Shown: positions 1 through 7,042 of the stretch, piece after piece | Position numbering within the stretch: position 1 is the first letter of the stretch | How the letters are laid out: the number at the start of each line of letters is the position of its first letter | Source of the DNA: Spirochaetia bacterium | GTDB taxonomy: Bacteria > Spirochaetota > Spirochaetia > Treponematales > Breznakiellaceae | NCBI GenBank assembly: GCA_025997715.1 | Contig: BNUY01000090.1 | Span: forward strand, 1-12,901 | DNA length: 12,901 nucleotides | Direction of reading: 5' to 3' | Notes under the pieces: model-generated | Database searches by the model: none | What the model saw: the letters and a program-made list of their open reading frames with translations, nothing else | What the model was told of the DNA's origin: nothing | Program-made: the position numbers and the translations under genes

Positions 1-913
<913 letters not shown>

Positions 914-947
914 CTAAAAAAATCGAGAGAAATTGACTATTTCCCCC

Positions 948-976
948 TTGCATTCTTTCCCATTCCGTAGTATCTT
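948..976 (+). promoter_or_regulatory. Possible promoter for the hydrogenase-maturation leader
   Basis: TTGCAT (948-953) and TATCTT (971-976) are 17 bases apart on the plus strand. The hexamer matches are modest (3/6 and 4/6). Position supports it more than sequence: transcription of the downstream cluster must begin upstream of the terminator at 1126-1154, because only 19 bases lie between that terminator and the first start codon. An alternative -35 at 933-938 (TTGACT) has no good -10 at the right distance. Confidence 0.3.
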
Positions 977-983
977 TAAATAA

Positions 984-1156
984 TCCATATTAGGTGAGGT
1001 TTTCCTTCCTGAATGTGGAAATTATTTTGGACCTTGATGGTTTAGTTCCGTTTTATAGTACGGTTCTGGCCGCCGGAGGGAAATGGAAGGTATCATGGAC
1101 CGTAGGTCCTCAGTATGCCATTACCGCCCCCGGAAAGATCCGGGGGCTTTTTTTAT
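984..1156 (+). promoter_or_regulatory. Candidate attenuator leader of the hyd cluster
   Basis: This roughly 170-base non-coding stretch ends in an intrinsic terminator just before the TM1266-like gene. Visible pairings include GGACC-GTA-GGTCC (1098-1110), CCTTCC near 1009-1014 with GGAAGG at 1085-1090, and a possible antiterminator: CCGGAGGG (1073-1080) could pair with CCCCCGG of the terminator's 5' arm (1127-1133) with one bulged A. This would give mutually exclusive terminator and antiterminator folds. I could not match it to the consensus of any riboswitch I know (TPP, FMN, SAM, cobalamin, c-di-GMP-I, Moco, THF and fluoride were considered by eye). It could equally be a small RNA with its own terminator. 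This is inference from layout plus simple base pairing. Confidence 0.4.
1126..1154 (+). terminator. Rho-independent terminator upstream of the hyd cluster
   Basis: A perfect 8-bp stem (GCCCCCGG / CCGGGGGC) closes a six-base loop AAAGAT and is followed by seven T. This is a strong intrinsic terminator on the plus strand. The next start codon is at 1174 and its ribosome binding site AAGGAG at about 1163-1168, leaving no room for a separate promoter downstream. Confidence 0.85.
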
Positions 1157-1173
1157 AGCCCCAAGGAGCAGAA

Positions 1174-1431
1174 ATGAGTCGGATAGCGGTGATTGGGGCC
1201 ATTCTGGAAAATCCCCGGGAAAGTCAGAAGGCGTTTAACGACACGATTTCGTCCTTCAAGGTACTGGTGAAGGGGCGTATGGGGATTCCCTTTGACGATC
1301 AGGATGCGGCGGTAATTTCCATCACCCTCCAGGGGGAACTGGACGAGATTAACGCCCTCACCGGGAAACTGGGGAACATTCCCGGGGTTACCGTAAAAAC
1401 GGCGGTGTCCAGTGATCTGAAAACGGCGTAG
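1174..1431 (+). CDS. TM1266-like [FeFe]-hydrogenase system regulator
   Basis: An 85-residue protein (MSRIAVIGAILENP...) that matches the small 'iron-only hydrogenase system regulator' family named after Thermotoga TM1266. It is an ACT/NikR-C-like ferredoxin-fold protein normally encoded next to HydG and HydE. The features seen are the RIAVIGAILE beta-strand start, the central hydrophilic turn, VISITLQGELDEINALTGKLG and GVTVKTAV, giving the beta-alpha-beta pattern of the fold. There is no DNA-binding domain, so 'regulator' is a family label and the mechanism is not known from sequence. The start has a good ribosome binding site (AAGGAG, spacing 5). It is first in the plus-strand cluster, 75 bases before hydG. 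Confidence 0.8.
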   Translation: MSRIAVIGAILENPRESQKAFNDTISSFKVLVKGRMGIPFDDQDAAVISITLQGELDEINALTGKLGNIPGVTVKTAVSSDLKTA

Positions 1432-1451
1432 AGAGATTGCATACAGAAGAT

Positions 1452-1472
1452 CTGCGGTCGGTGGGGCCGCAG
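1452..1472 (+). other. Small hairpin between the TM1266-like gene and hydG
   Basis: CTGCGG (1452-1457) pairs with CCGCAG (1467-1472) around a nine-base loop in the 75-base gap. No T-run follows, so it is not a terminator. It may affect mRNA processing or stability, or be incidental. Confidence 0.35.
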
Positions 1473-1506
1473 TTCGCAAAAGTTTGGAATAAATATGGAG
1501 GAACTT

Positions 1507-2949
1507 ATGGCTACTGCAACTTTGGATGCCGTTAAGACGGCAGTGCGGGTACCGGATTCGGAAACGGATGTCTTTATTGATCAGGCCTATATCGAAGGGC
1601 TGTTGGAAAAGGCAAAACACACAAGCGACGCGGATATTCAAAATATCCTGGACAAGGCGGAACGGTATGAGGGGCTAGGCCACCAGGAAATCGCCGCACT
1701 CCTTGTCTCAAAGGATCCCGCCCATACCGCGCGTATCTTCGACATCGCCGGGAAGATCAAGCGGCACATCTACGGTAACCGGATTGTCATGTTCGCCCCC
1801 CTCTACGTGAGCGATTACTGCGTGAACCGTTGCTCCTATTGCAGTTACAACTGCGGCCATGAATTCAACAGGAAAAAGCTTACCATGGATGAAGTGCGGG
1901 AGGAGGTGAAATTCCTGGAACAAATGGGCCACAAGCGGATTGCCCTGGAAGCGGGGGAACACGACAAGGAATGTCCCATCGACTATATCGTGGACTGTAT
2001 GCGCACTATTTATGATATGAAGTTTGAGAACGGCGAAATCCGGCGGATCAACGTTAATATCGCTGCTACCACCGTGGAAAACTACAAGAAGCTCCAGGAG
2101 GTCGGTATTGGTACCTATGTGCTCTTCCAGGAAACCTACCACCAGCCCACCTACGAAAAGGTCCACAAGTCGGGGCCAAAGAAAAACTACGCCTATCACC
2201 TCACCGCCTTTGACCGGGCGCACCTGGGGGGCATTGATGATGTGGGCGGTGGGGTACTTTTCGGCCTGGCGGACCCCTACTTTGAAGTGCTGGGGCTTAT
2301 GATCCACAACGAACATCTGGAAGAACGGTTCAACGTGGGCTTCCACACTATTTCTGTTCCCCGGCTCGTTCCCGCCAACGGGATGAACCTGGCCGACTTC
2401 CCCTATCTGGTGGATGACCCCACCTTTGAGCGGATCGTTGCCATCATACGCCTGGCGGTGCCCTTTACCGGGATGTTGCTTTCCACCCGGGAAAACCACG
2501 AGATGCGGAAAAAACTATTGCAGATAGGCATTTCCCAGATCAGCGCCGGGTCCTGCACCGGGGTGGGAGGCTACGCCGTAAAGGATAAGAAGGAAAAGGC
2601 AAACCCCCAGTTCAACGTCAACGACGACCGCACCGCCCTGGAGGTTATCACGGAACTCATAGACGACGGCTATGTCCCCAGCTTCTGTACCGCCTGTTAC
2701 CGCAGCGGCAGAACCGGGGACCGCTTCATGAGCCTGGCCAAATCCGGGCAGATTAAGAATGTCTGCCTCCCCAACGCCCTGATGACCCTCTGCGAGTATG
2801 CCATTGATTACGGGGATGAAGCCTTTAAGAAGAAGGCCGATGCCGCCATCGCCCGGGAATTGCCGGGGATAGCCAACGAAAAGATCCGCGTAAAGGCTAT
2901 TGCGAACGTGGAGAAGATTCGGCAGGGTACACGGGACTTTTATTTTTAA
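1507..2949 (+). CDS. hydG: [FeFe]-hydrogenase maturase HydG (tyrosine lyase)
   Basis: Radical SAM enzyme that cleaves tyrosine to p-cresol and dehydroglycine and makes the CO and CN ligands, delivered as an Fe(CO)(CN)-cysteine synthon, for the hydrogenase H-cluster. The start at 1507 is chosen because GGAGG at 1497-1501 sits five bases before it. The in-frame ATG at 1495 overlaps that site. The product is 480 residues, normal for HydG. The radical SAM cluster motif CVNRCSYC is at C105, C109 and C112 (CX3CX2C). The C-terminal auxiliary [4Fe-4S] site is intact as CX2CX22C at about C394, C397 and C420 (CTAC ... KNVC). NINVAATT-like and GVLFGLAD segments match the TIM barrel. Presence of the auxiliary cluster separates it from ThiH. 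hydE follows on the same strand. HydF and hydrogenase subunits are not in the window. Confidence 0.97.
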   Translation: MATATLDAVKTAVRVPDSETDVFIDQAYIEGLLEKAKHTSDADIQNILDKAERYEGLGHQEIAALLVSKDPAHTARIFDIAGKIKRHIYGNRIVMFAPLYVSDYCVNRCSYCSYNCGHEFNRKKLTMDEVREEVKFLEQMGHKRIALEAGEHDKECPIDYIVDCMRTIYDMKFENGEIRRINVNIAATTVENYKKLQEVGIGTYVLFQETYHQPTYEKVHKSGPKKNYAYHLTAFDRAHLGGIDDVGGGVLFGLADPYFEVLGLMIHNEHLEERFNVGFHTISVPRLVPANGMNLADFPYLVDDPTFERIVAIIRLAVPFTGMLLSTRENHEMRKKLLQIGISQISAGSCTGVGGYAVKDKKEKANPQFNVNDDRTALEVITELIDDGYVPSFCTACYRSGRTGDRFMSLAKSGQIKNVCLPNALMTLCEYAIDYGDEAFKKKADAAIARELPGIANEKIRVKAIANVEKIRQGTRDFYF

Positions 2950-2951
2950 GA

Positions 2952-2994
2952 ATAAGAAAGGTCCACGGATAGTATTTAATCCGTGGACTCTTAT
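2952..2994 (+). other. Hairpin between hydG and hydE
   Basis: A perfect 10-bp stem, GTCCACGGAT (2961-2970) with ATCCGTGGAC (2979-2988), closes an eight-base loop. It is extended by ATAAGA (2952-2957) with TCTTAT (2989-2994) across a three-base bulge. It lies just after the hydG stop and 45 bases before hydE. The 3' flank is TCTTATCTTAAT rather than a clean T-run, so it is a weak or partial terminator, or an mRNA-stabilising element that could set the HydG:HydE ratio. Confidence 0.6.
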
Positions 2995-3039
2995 CTTAAT
3001 GCGTGACAATTTTTCCCAATTGGAAATTCGGAGATGAAT

Positions 3040-4113
3040 ATGATTGATTTATCCAGCGACGCAAAGATTCTGCACTATATCACTACGGATGATCCCGCCG
3101 AGGCGGAAGCCCTCTATGCCGCCGCCCGGGAACTTCGTGAGGAACACTATAACCGGGATGTCTATTTCCGGGGGCTCATCGAATTCACCAACTATTGCAA
3201 AAACGACTGTTACTATTGCGGTATCAGGCGCAGTAATACTAAGGCTGAACGGTACCGCCTCTCCATGGAGCAGATCCTCTACTGCTGTCAGATGGGGGAT
3301 ATGCTGGGTTATTCGAGCTTTGTGCTCCAGGGCGGGGAGGACCCGTACTTCAACGATGACCGGGTCGTCGAAATGGTGGCGGCTATACGCGAAAAATATC
3401 CGGAGCACGCTATCACCCTGTCCATCGGGGAACGGCGTCGGGAAAGTTATGAGCGGTTTTTCCGGGCCGGTGCGAACCGTTACCTCCTCCGTCACGAAAC
3501 CGCCAACGATGAACACTACCGGAAGCTTCACCCTCAGGCCATGAGCCTAGCGGAACGGAAGGACTGTCTCTTTACGCTGCGGGACATTGGCTACCAGGTG
3601 GGGGCGGGGTTCATGGTGGGTACCCCCTATCAAACCCCGGAATGTCTGCTGGAGGATCTCCGCTTCCTCCAGGAACTGAACCCCCACATGATAGGCATCG
3701 GCCCCTTCATCCCCCAGGCGGATACCCCCCTCGGGGACAGTCCCCAGGGATCCCTGGAACAGACCCTGCGGATGCTGGCCCTCATCCGGCTGCTCCTCCC
3801 CAAGGTTCTGCTGCCCGCCACCACCGCCCTGGGAACCATCAACCCCCAGGGCCGGGAACTGGGCCTCATGGCGGGGGCCAATGTAGTAATGCCCAACCTT
3901 TCACCCAAGGCGGTGCGGAAACTCTACGCCCTCTATGACAACAAGATTTGCACCGGCGATGAAGCGGCGGAGTGCAGGATGTGTATGGACGGACGGATTA
4001 GGAACTTCGGGTTTATCCCCGAGATGGGGCGGGGGGATTCACGGGTGGAGGTGGCCGTGCCACTGGAGGAGGCAGCGCCACTGGAAATGGCGGCGGAGGC
4101 GGCGCTTATCTAA
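3040..4113 (+). CDS. hydE: [FeFe]-hydrogenase maturase HydE
   Basis: Radical SAM protein that works after HydG and processes its Fe(CO)2CN-cysteine product during assembly of the diiron subcluster. The start at 3040 is preferred to the ATG at 3034 because the CGGAG at 3029-3033 touches the latter but is six bases from the former. The product is 357 residues, normal for the family. The cluster motif CKNDCYYC is at C53, C57 and C60. A second site CX7CX2C is present at about C304, C312 and C315 (C-TGDEAAE-CRMC), as in Thermotoga HydE; many homologues lack it. GGEDPYF and GIGPFIPQADTP are typical of HydE and the related BioB/PylB group. The tail is Ala/Glu-rich (VPLEEAAPLEMAAEAALI) and partly repetitive, so unlikely to be catalytic. 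It ends 13 bases from the convergent ogt gene. Confidence 0.95.
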   Translation: MIDLSSDAKILHYITTDDPAEAEALYAAARELREEHYNRDVYFRGLIEFTNYCKNDCYYCGIRRSNTKAERYRLSMEQILYCCQMGDMLGYSSFVLQGGEDPYFNDDRVVEMVAAIREKYPEHAITLSIGERRRESYERFFRAGANRYLLRHETANDEHYRKLHPQAMSLAERKDCLFTLRDIGYQVGAGFMVGTPYQTPECLLEDLRFLQELNPHMIGIGPFIPQADTPLGDSPQGSLEQTLRMLALIRLLLPKVLLPATTALGTINPQGRELGLMAGANVVMPNLSPKAVRKLYALYDNKICTGDEAAECRMCMDGRIRNFGFIPEMGRGDSRVEVAVPLEEAAPLEMAAEAALI

Positions 4114-4126
4114 CCACCGCCTTTGT

Positions 4127-4615
4127 CTACAGATCCACCCCTTCCAGTTGAAGCAGCGCTTTCTTTTTGTCGATTCCCCCTGCATACCCGGTGATGTTTC
4201 CCGACGCGCCTATTACCCGGTGGCAGGGGATGAGTATGGAAATAGGATTATGTCCCACCGCTCCGCCCACCGCCCGGGCGGAGGAGCCTTTCTCTGCCGC
4301 AAGCCGATCTGCAATCGCCCCATAGGTGCTTGTTTTTCCATAGGGGATTTTCAAAAGCAGTTTCCACACCCGTTTTTGAAAAACCGTTCCCCGTGGGTCA
4401 AGTTTAAAATCAAGCTTGGGATTTTTTCCTGAGAAATAATCACGCAGCCAGGCGTCCAGGGATTTGAAAAGCGGATAATCCGATTGATCAATCCATTCCG
4501 ACTTTTGACAGGGATAGTATTTCTGATTAAGAAACCATAATCCGGTCAAGGCTTCGTTTTCCGCCGCCACGGTTATTGGTCCCAGGGGCGTCTTTAGGGT
4601 ACCGGTATAAATCAT
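4127..4615 (-). CDS. ogt: Methylated-DNA--protein-cysteine methyltransferase
   Basis: Suicide DNA-repair protein that takes the alkyl group from O6-methylguanine onto its own cysteine. The active-site motif PCHRV is present (Cys about 131 of 162), preceded by the helix-turn-helix region FQKRVWKLLLKIPYGKTSTYGAIA and followed by GYAGGIDKKKALLQLEG. The N-terminal ribonuclease-like domain is short, as in Ogt/MGMT-type proteins without an Ada regulatory domain. The start at 4615 (MIYTGTLKTP) is chosen because GGAGG (complement of 4624-4628) lies eight bases upstream. The frame is open to an ATG at 4636, but that start would place the ribosome binding site inside the gene. It is divergent from the DUF4954 gene with only a few tens of bases between them, and convergent with hydE. 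Confidence 0.93.
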   Translation of the reverse strand: MIYTGTLKTPLGPITVAAENEALTGLWFLNQKYYPCQKSEWIDQSDYPLFKSLDAWLRDYFSGKNPKLDFKLDPRGTVFQKRVWKLLLKIPYGKTSTYGAIADRLAAEKGSSARAVGGAVGHNPISILIPCHRVIGASGNITGYAGGIDKKKALLQLEGVDL

Positions 4616-4648
4616 TGTTCTAACCTCCAAACCCATTATACCACAGAC

Positions 4649-6868
4649 ATGGGGAAATACCAGCTGTTTTCGGATATGATGTTTTCGTCATTGGGCTTGC
4701 ATCATGACACCCTAATCTGCAATACTCTTCCTATGAATACGGTTTTTCTTGAATCTTCCGGCCGCTATGGGTATGATTTCATTTCGGGCGAATACCTTCC
4801 TGCGGGAAAGGACGAGTACTATATCAGGGACAAGCAGCGGGTGGAACTCTATGCGCGCTCCGATGCGTACCGGCATCTCTCCCCCGATGAAAAAGCTGAG
4901 CTTGAAGCAAACGGGAACCGCTGCGGCAACTGGGATGACGTATGGGTGAGCGCTGTTTTTGAGCCGCGCCTGGTTTCCCGCTGCCTGTTCGCGGGGCGCG
5001 TCCGCATCGGGAATCTCGGTGAAGGGCTCCTCCGCTGCCACGATTACACCGTACCGGCCGGAATCACCGGGAGCCGCGTCATTTCCTGCGACATCGGTGA
5101 CAATCCGGCAATCCACGACTGCCGCTATCTTTCGCACTACATCATCGGCGACAATGTTATCCTGAGCGCCATCAACGAAATGGATACCACCAATCACTCG
5201 AAATTCGGCGAGGGCATCCTGAAGGAGGGCGAACCGGAAGATCTGCGCGTCTGGCTGGACCCGCTGAACGAAACAGGGGGGCGCGGCATTTTGCCCTTTG
5301 CGGGTCTTATTTGCGCGGACGCATACCTGTGGGCGATATACCGCGAGGACACGGGACTGATGAACGCCTTCAAGCGGATCACCCAGAACGGTGCGGACAA
5401 GCGGCGCGGTTACTACGGCATTATCGGGCATGGCGCGGTTATCAAGCACTGCGACACCATCAAAGACGTGCGTGTGGGCAATGCCGCCTACATCAAGGGC
5501 GCCAACAAGCTCAAAAATCTGACCATCAAATCGGACGAACGGGACCCGACGCAAATCGGTGAAGGGGTTGAACTGGTCAATGGCATTATCGGCTATGGCT
5601 GCCGGGTGTTTTACGGGTGCAAGGCGGTGCGCTTTGTGCTGGGGAATAACAGTAGCCTCAAATACGGGGCGCGGCTTGTTCATTCGATTTTGGGTGACAA
5701 CTCGACAATTTCCTGCTGCGAGGTGCTCAATAATTTGGTGTTCCCCGCCCACGAACAGCATCACAACAATTCATTCTTAATCGCCACGATGATCATGGGG
5801 CAGTCGAACCTTGCGGCGGGAGCGACGGTCGGCTCAAATCACAATAGCCGCGGAAACGACGGTGAAATTATTGCGGGACGCGGTTTTTGGCCGGGGCTTT
5901 CGAGCACCCTCAAGCATAATTGCCGTTTCGCAAGTTTTACGCTGATTTCAAAGGGTAACTATCCTGCGGAACTCAATATCCCATTGCCCTTTAGCCTGGT
6001 GACCACGAGCGCCGACAATACCCAGCGTGAAGTGATGCCCGCTTACTGGTGGCTCTACAATATGTACGCCCTGGAACGCAACAGCTGGAAATTTCAAAAC
6101 CGTGACAAACGGGTTTTCAAAGTGCAGGCGATTGAAACGGCATACCTTGCCCCGGACACGGTTGCGGAAATTATCCGCGCACGGGCACTCCTCGAAACAT
6201 GGGCGGCGGAGGCGGGCGTTTCCTTGAGCGATGAAGACGCGGCGCTCATGGTCGGGCCCCGTGTGCTGGAACGTTCCCCGCAGCCGGTTAAAATCATCAA
6301 ACTAAGCCGGGGATACGCGGCGTACCGTGAAATGCTGGTGTACTATGCGGTAAAAACACTGCTGGAATATTTTGCGGCGGCGGACGGCGGCGATTTTTTG
6401 CGCTTCCAGGCGGTGCACCCCGATGCCGTATCCTTTGACTGGGTAAACCTCGGCGGCCAGCTTGTACCCGACGTAAAGGCCGCCGCGCTCCGTACCGCAA
6501 TCCGTGAAGGAAGCCTCGCCTCGTGGGACGCGATACACGCCGAGTATGAGAAGCTCCGACGTGAATACCCACTGGACAAAGCGCTCAACGCACTGCAAGT
6601 CCTGCGCTTACTGACGGGCGAAACTATCAGCGCGGAGCAATGGAAGGATTTTGTCGCAGAGAGCGTAAAAACCCGCCGCTTTATTGAGGAACAGGTATAT
6701 AAAACAAAGCACAAAGACTACGCCGACCCCTTCCGCGCCGTCACCTACCGGAACGATGCCGAACGGGACGCAGTTTTGGGCCGCCTCGAAGACAATCAGT
6801 TTGTCAAAATTGCACGGGAAGACAGCGAGCGATTTTACATGCTGGTATCTAAGCCGGTTCCAAAATAG
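4649..6868 (+). CDS. DUF4954 protein with left-handed beta-helix repeats
   Basis: A long protein (739 residues from the first ATG) that I recognise as DUF4954, found in treponemes and Bacteroidetes, with no established function. Around residues 75-100, LSPDEKAELEANGNRCGNWDDV matches the usual N-terminal segment of the family. Residues about 105-450 are rich in imperfect hexapeptide-type repeats (IGDNV, IGEGVEL, IGYGCRV, LGNNSSL, LGDNSTI, ATVGSNH), as in the left-handed beta-helix of sugar-nucleotide and acyl transferases. Residues about 455-739 look alpha-helical. The start is uncertain: neither 4649 nor the alternatives (4676, 4733) has a convincing ribosome binding site, and the first 28 residues look unlike the family. 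It converges on glmS, whose product feeds UDP-GlcNAc synthesis, so a sugar-related role is possible but only inferred. The 3' end lies inside a palindrome. Confidence 0.85.
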   Translation: MGKYQLFSDMMFSSLGLHHDTLICNTLPMNTVFLESSGRYGYDFISGEYLPAGKDEYYIRDKQRVELYARSDAYRHLSPDEKAELEANGNRCGNWDDVWVSAVFEPRLVSRCLFAGRVRIGNLGEGLLRCHDYTVPAGITGSRVISCDIGDNPAIHDCRYLSHYIIGDNVILSAINEMDTTNHSKFGEGILKEGEPEDLRVWLDPLNETGGRGILPFAGLICADAYLWAIYREDTGLMNAFKRITQNGADKRRGYYGIIGHGAVIKHCDTIKDVRVGNAAYIKGANKLKNLTIKSDERDPTQIGEGVELVNGIIGYGCRVFYGCKAVRFVLGNNSSLKYGARLVHSILGDNSTISCCEVLNNLVFPAHEQHHNNSFLIATMIMGQSNLAAGATVGSNHNSRGNDGEIIAGRGFWPGLSSTLKHNCRFASFTLISKGNYPAELNIPLPFSLVTTSADNTQREVMPAYWWLYNMYALERNSWKFQNRDKRVFKVQAIETAYLAPDTVAEIIRARALLETWAAEAGVSLSDEDAALMVGPRVLERSPQPVKIIKLSRGYAAYREMLVYYAVKTLLEYFAAADGGDFLRFQAVHPDAVSFDWVNLGGQLVPDVKAAALRTAIREGSLASWDAIHAEYEKLRREYPLDKALNALQVLRLLTGETISAEQWKDFVAESVKTRRFIEEQVYKTKHKDYADPFRAVTYRNDAERDAVLGRLEDNQFVKIAREDSERFYMLVSKPVPK

Positions 6869-6980
6869 AAGAATTTTTAACCACCGACCTCACGGACAAC
6901 ACGGACAAAGGAAAGGATAAGAAAGCAGGAGTCCGTGGCGTCAGTGAGGTCGGTGGTTAATCCTTATTTTGGAACTGGCT
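6852..6980. repeat. Nested palindrome overlapping the DUF4954 3' end
   Basis: The core is a perfect 17-bp inverted repeat, TTAACCACCGACCTCAC (6877-6893) with its complement at 6944-6960. An inner stem is CACGGAC (6900-6906) with GTCCGTG (6931-6937). An outer stem is AGCCGGTTCCAAAATA (6852-6867) with 6965-6980 (15 of 16 paired). The outer left arm covers the last codons and stop of the DUF4954 gene. The arm contains two tandem nine-base units, CACGGACAA. The element sits between convergent genes and may end transcription of one or both. It lacks a long T-run, so termination is inferred. Confidence 0.85.
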
Positions 6981-6982
6981 CA

Positions 6983-7034
6983 ATTAACCACGAAAAACAC
7001 GAAGTTCATTTAGTTCGTGCTGTTCGTGGTTAAT
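6983..7034. repeat. Second palindrome, probable glmS terminator region
   Basis: Two 21-base arms (6983-7003 and 7014-7034, 19 of 21 paired) close a ten-base loop. The arm begins ATTAACCACGAA and repeats CACGAA with a nine-base spacing. It has the same TTAACCAC cap as the neighbouring element at 6877-6960 but a different internal unit. It starts 8 bases after the glmS stop on the minus strand, in the position of a terminator. Confidence 0.8.
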
Positions 7035-7042
7035 TATTGCGG

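Noticed and set aside
1098..1110. The hyd leader as a c-di-GMP-I, FMN, SAM or Moco riboswitch
   Set aside because: None of the conserved core sequences of these classes could be matched by eye; only simple hairpins and the terminator are supported.
4712..5764. Long minus-strand frame (350 codons) inside the DUF4954 gene
   Set aside because: It is antisense to a clear beta-helix coding sequence with regular hexapeptide repeats, and has no recognisable motifs or ribosome binding site. GC-rich codons on the sense strand keep the antisense frame open.
6877..7034. CRISPR-like repeats between DUF4954 and glmS
   Set aside because: The units are arms of palindromes with nine-base internal periodicity; there are no regular direct repeats with unique spacers and no cas genes.
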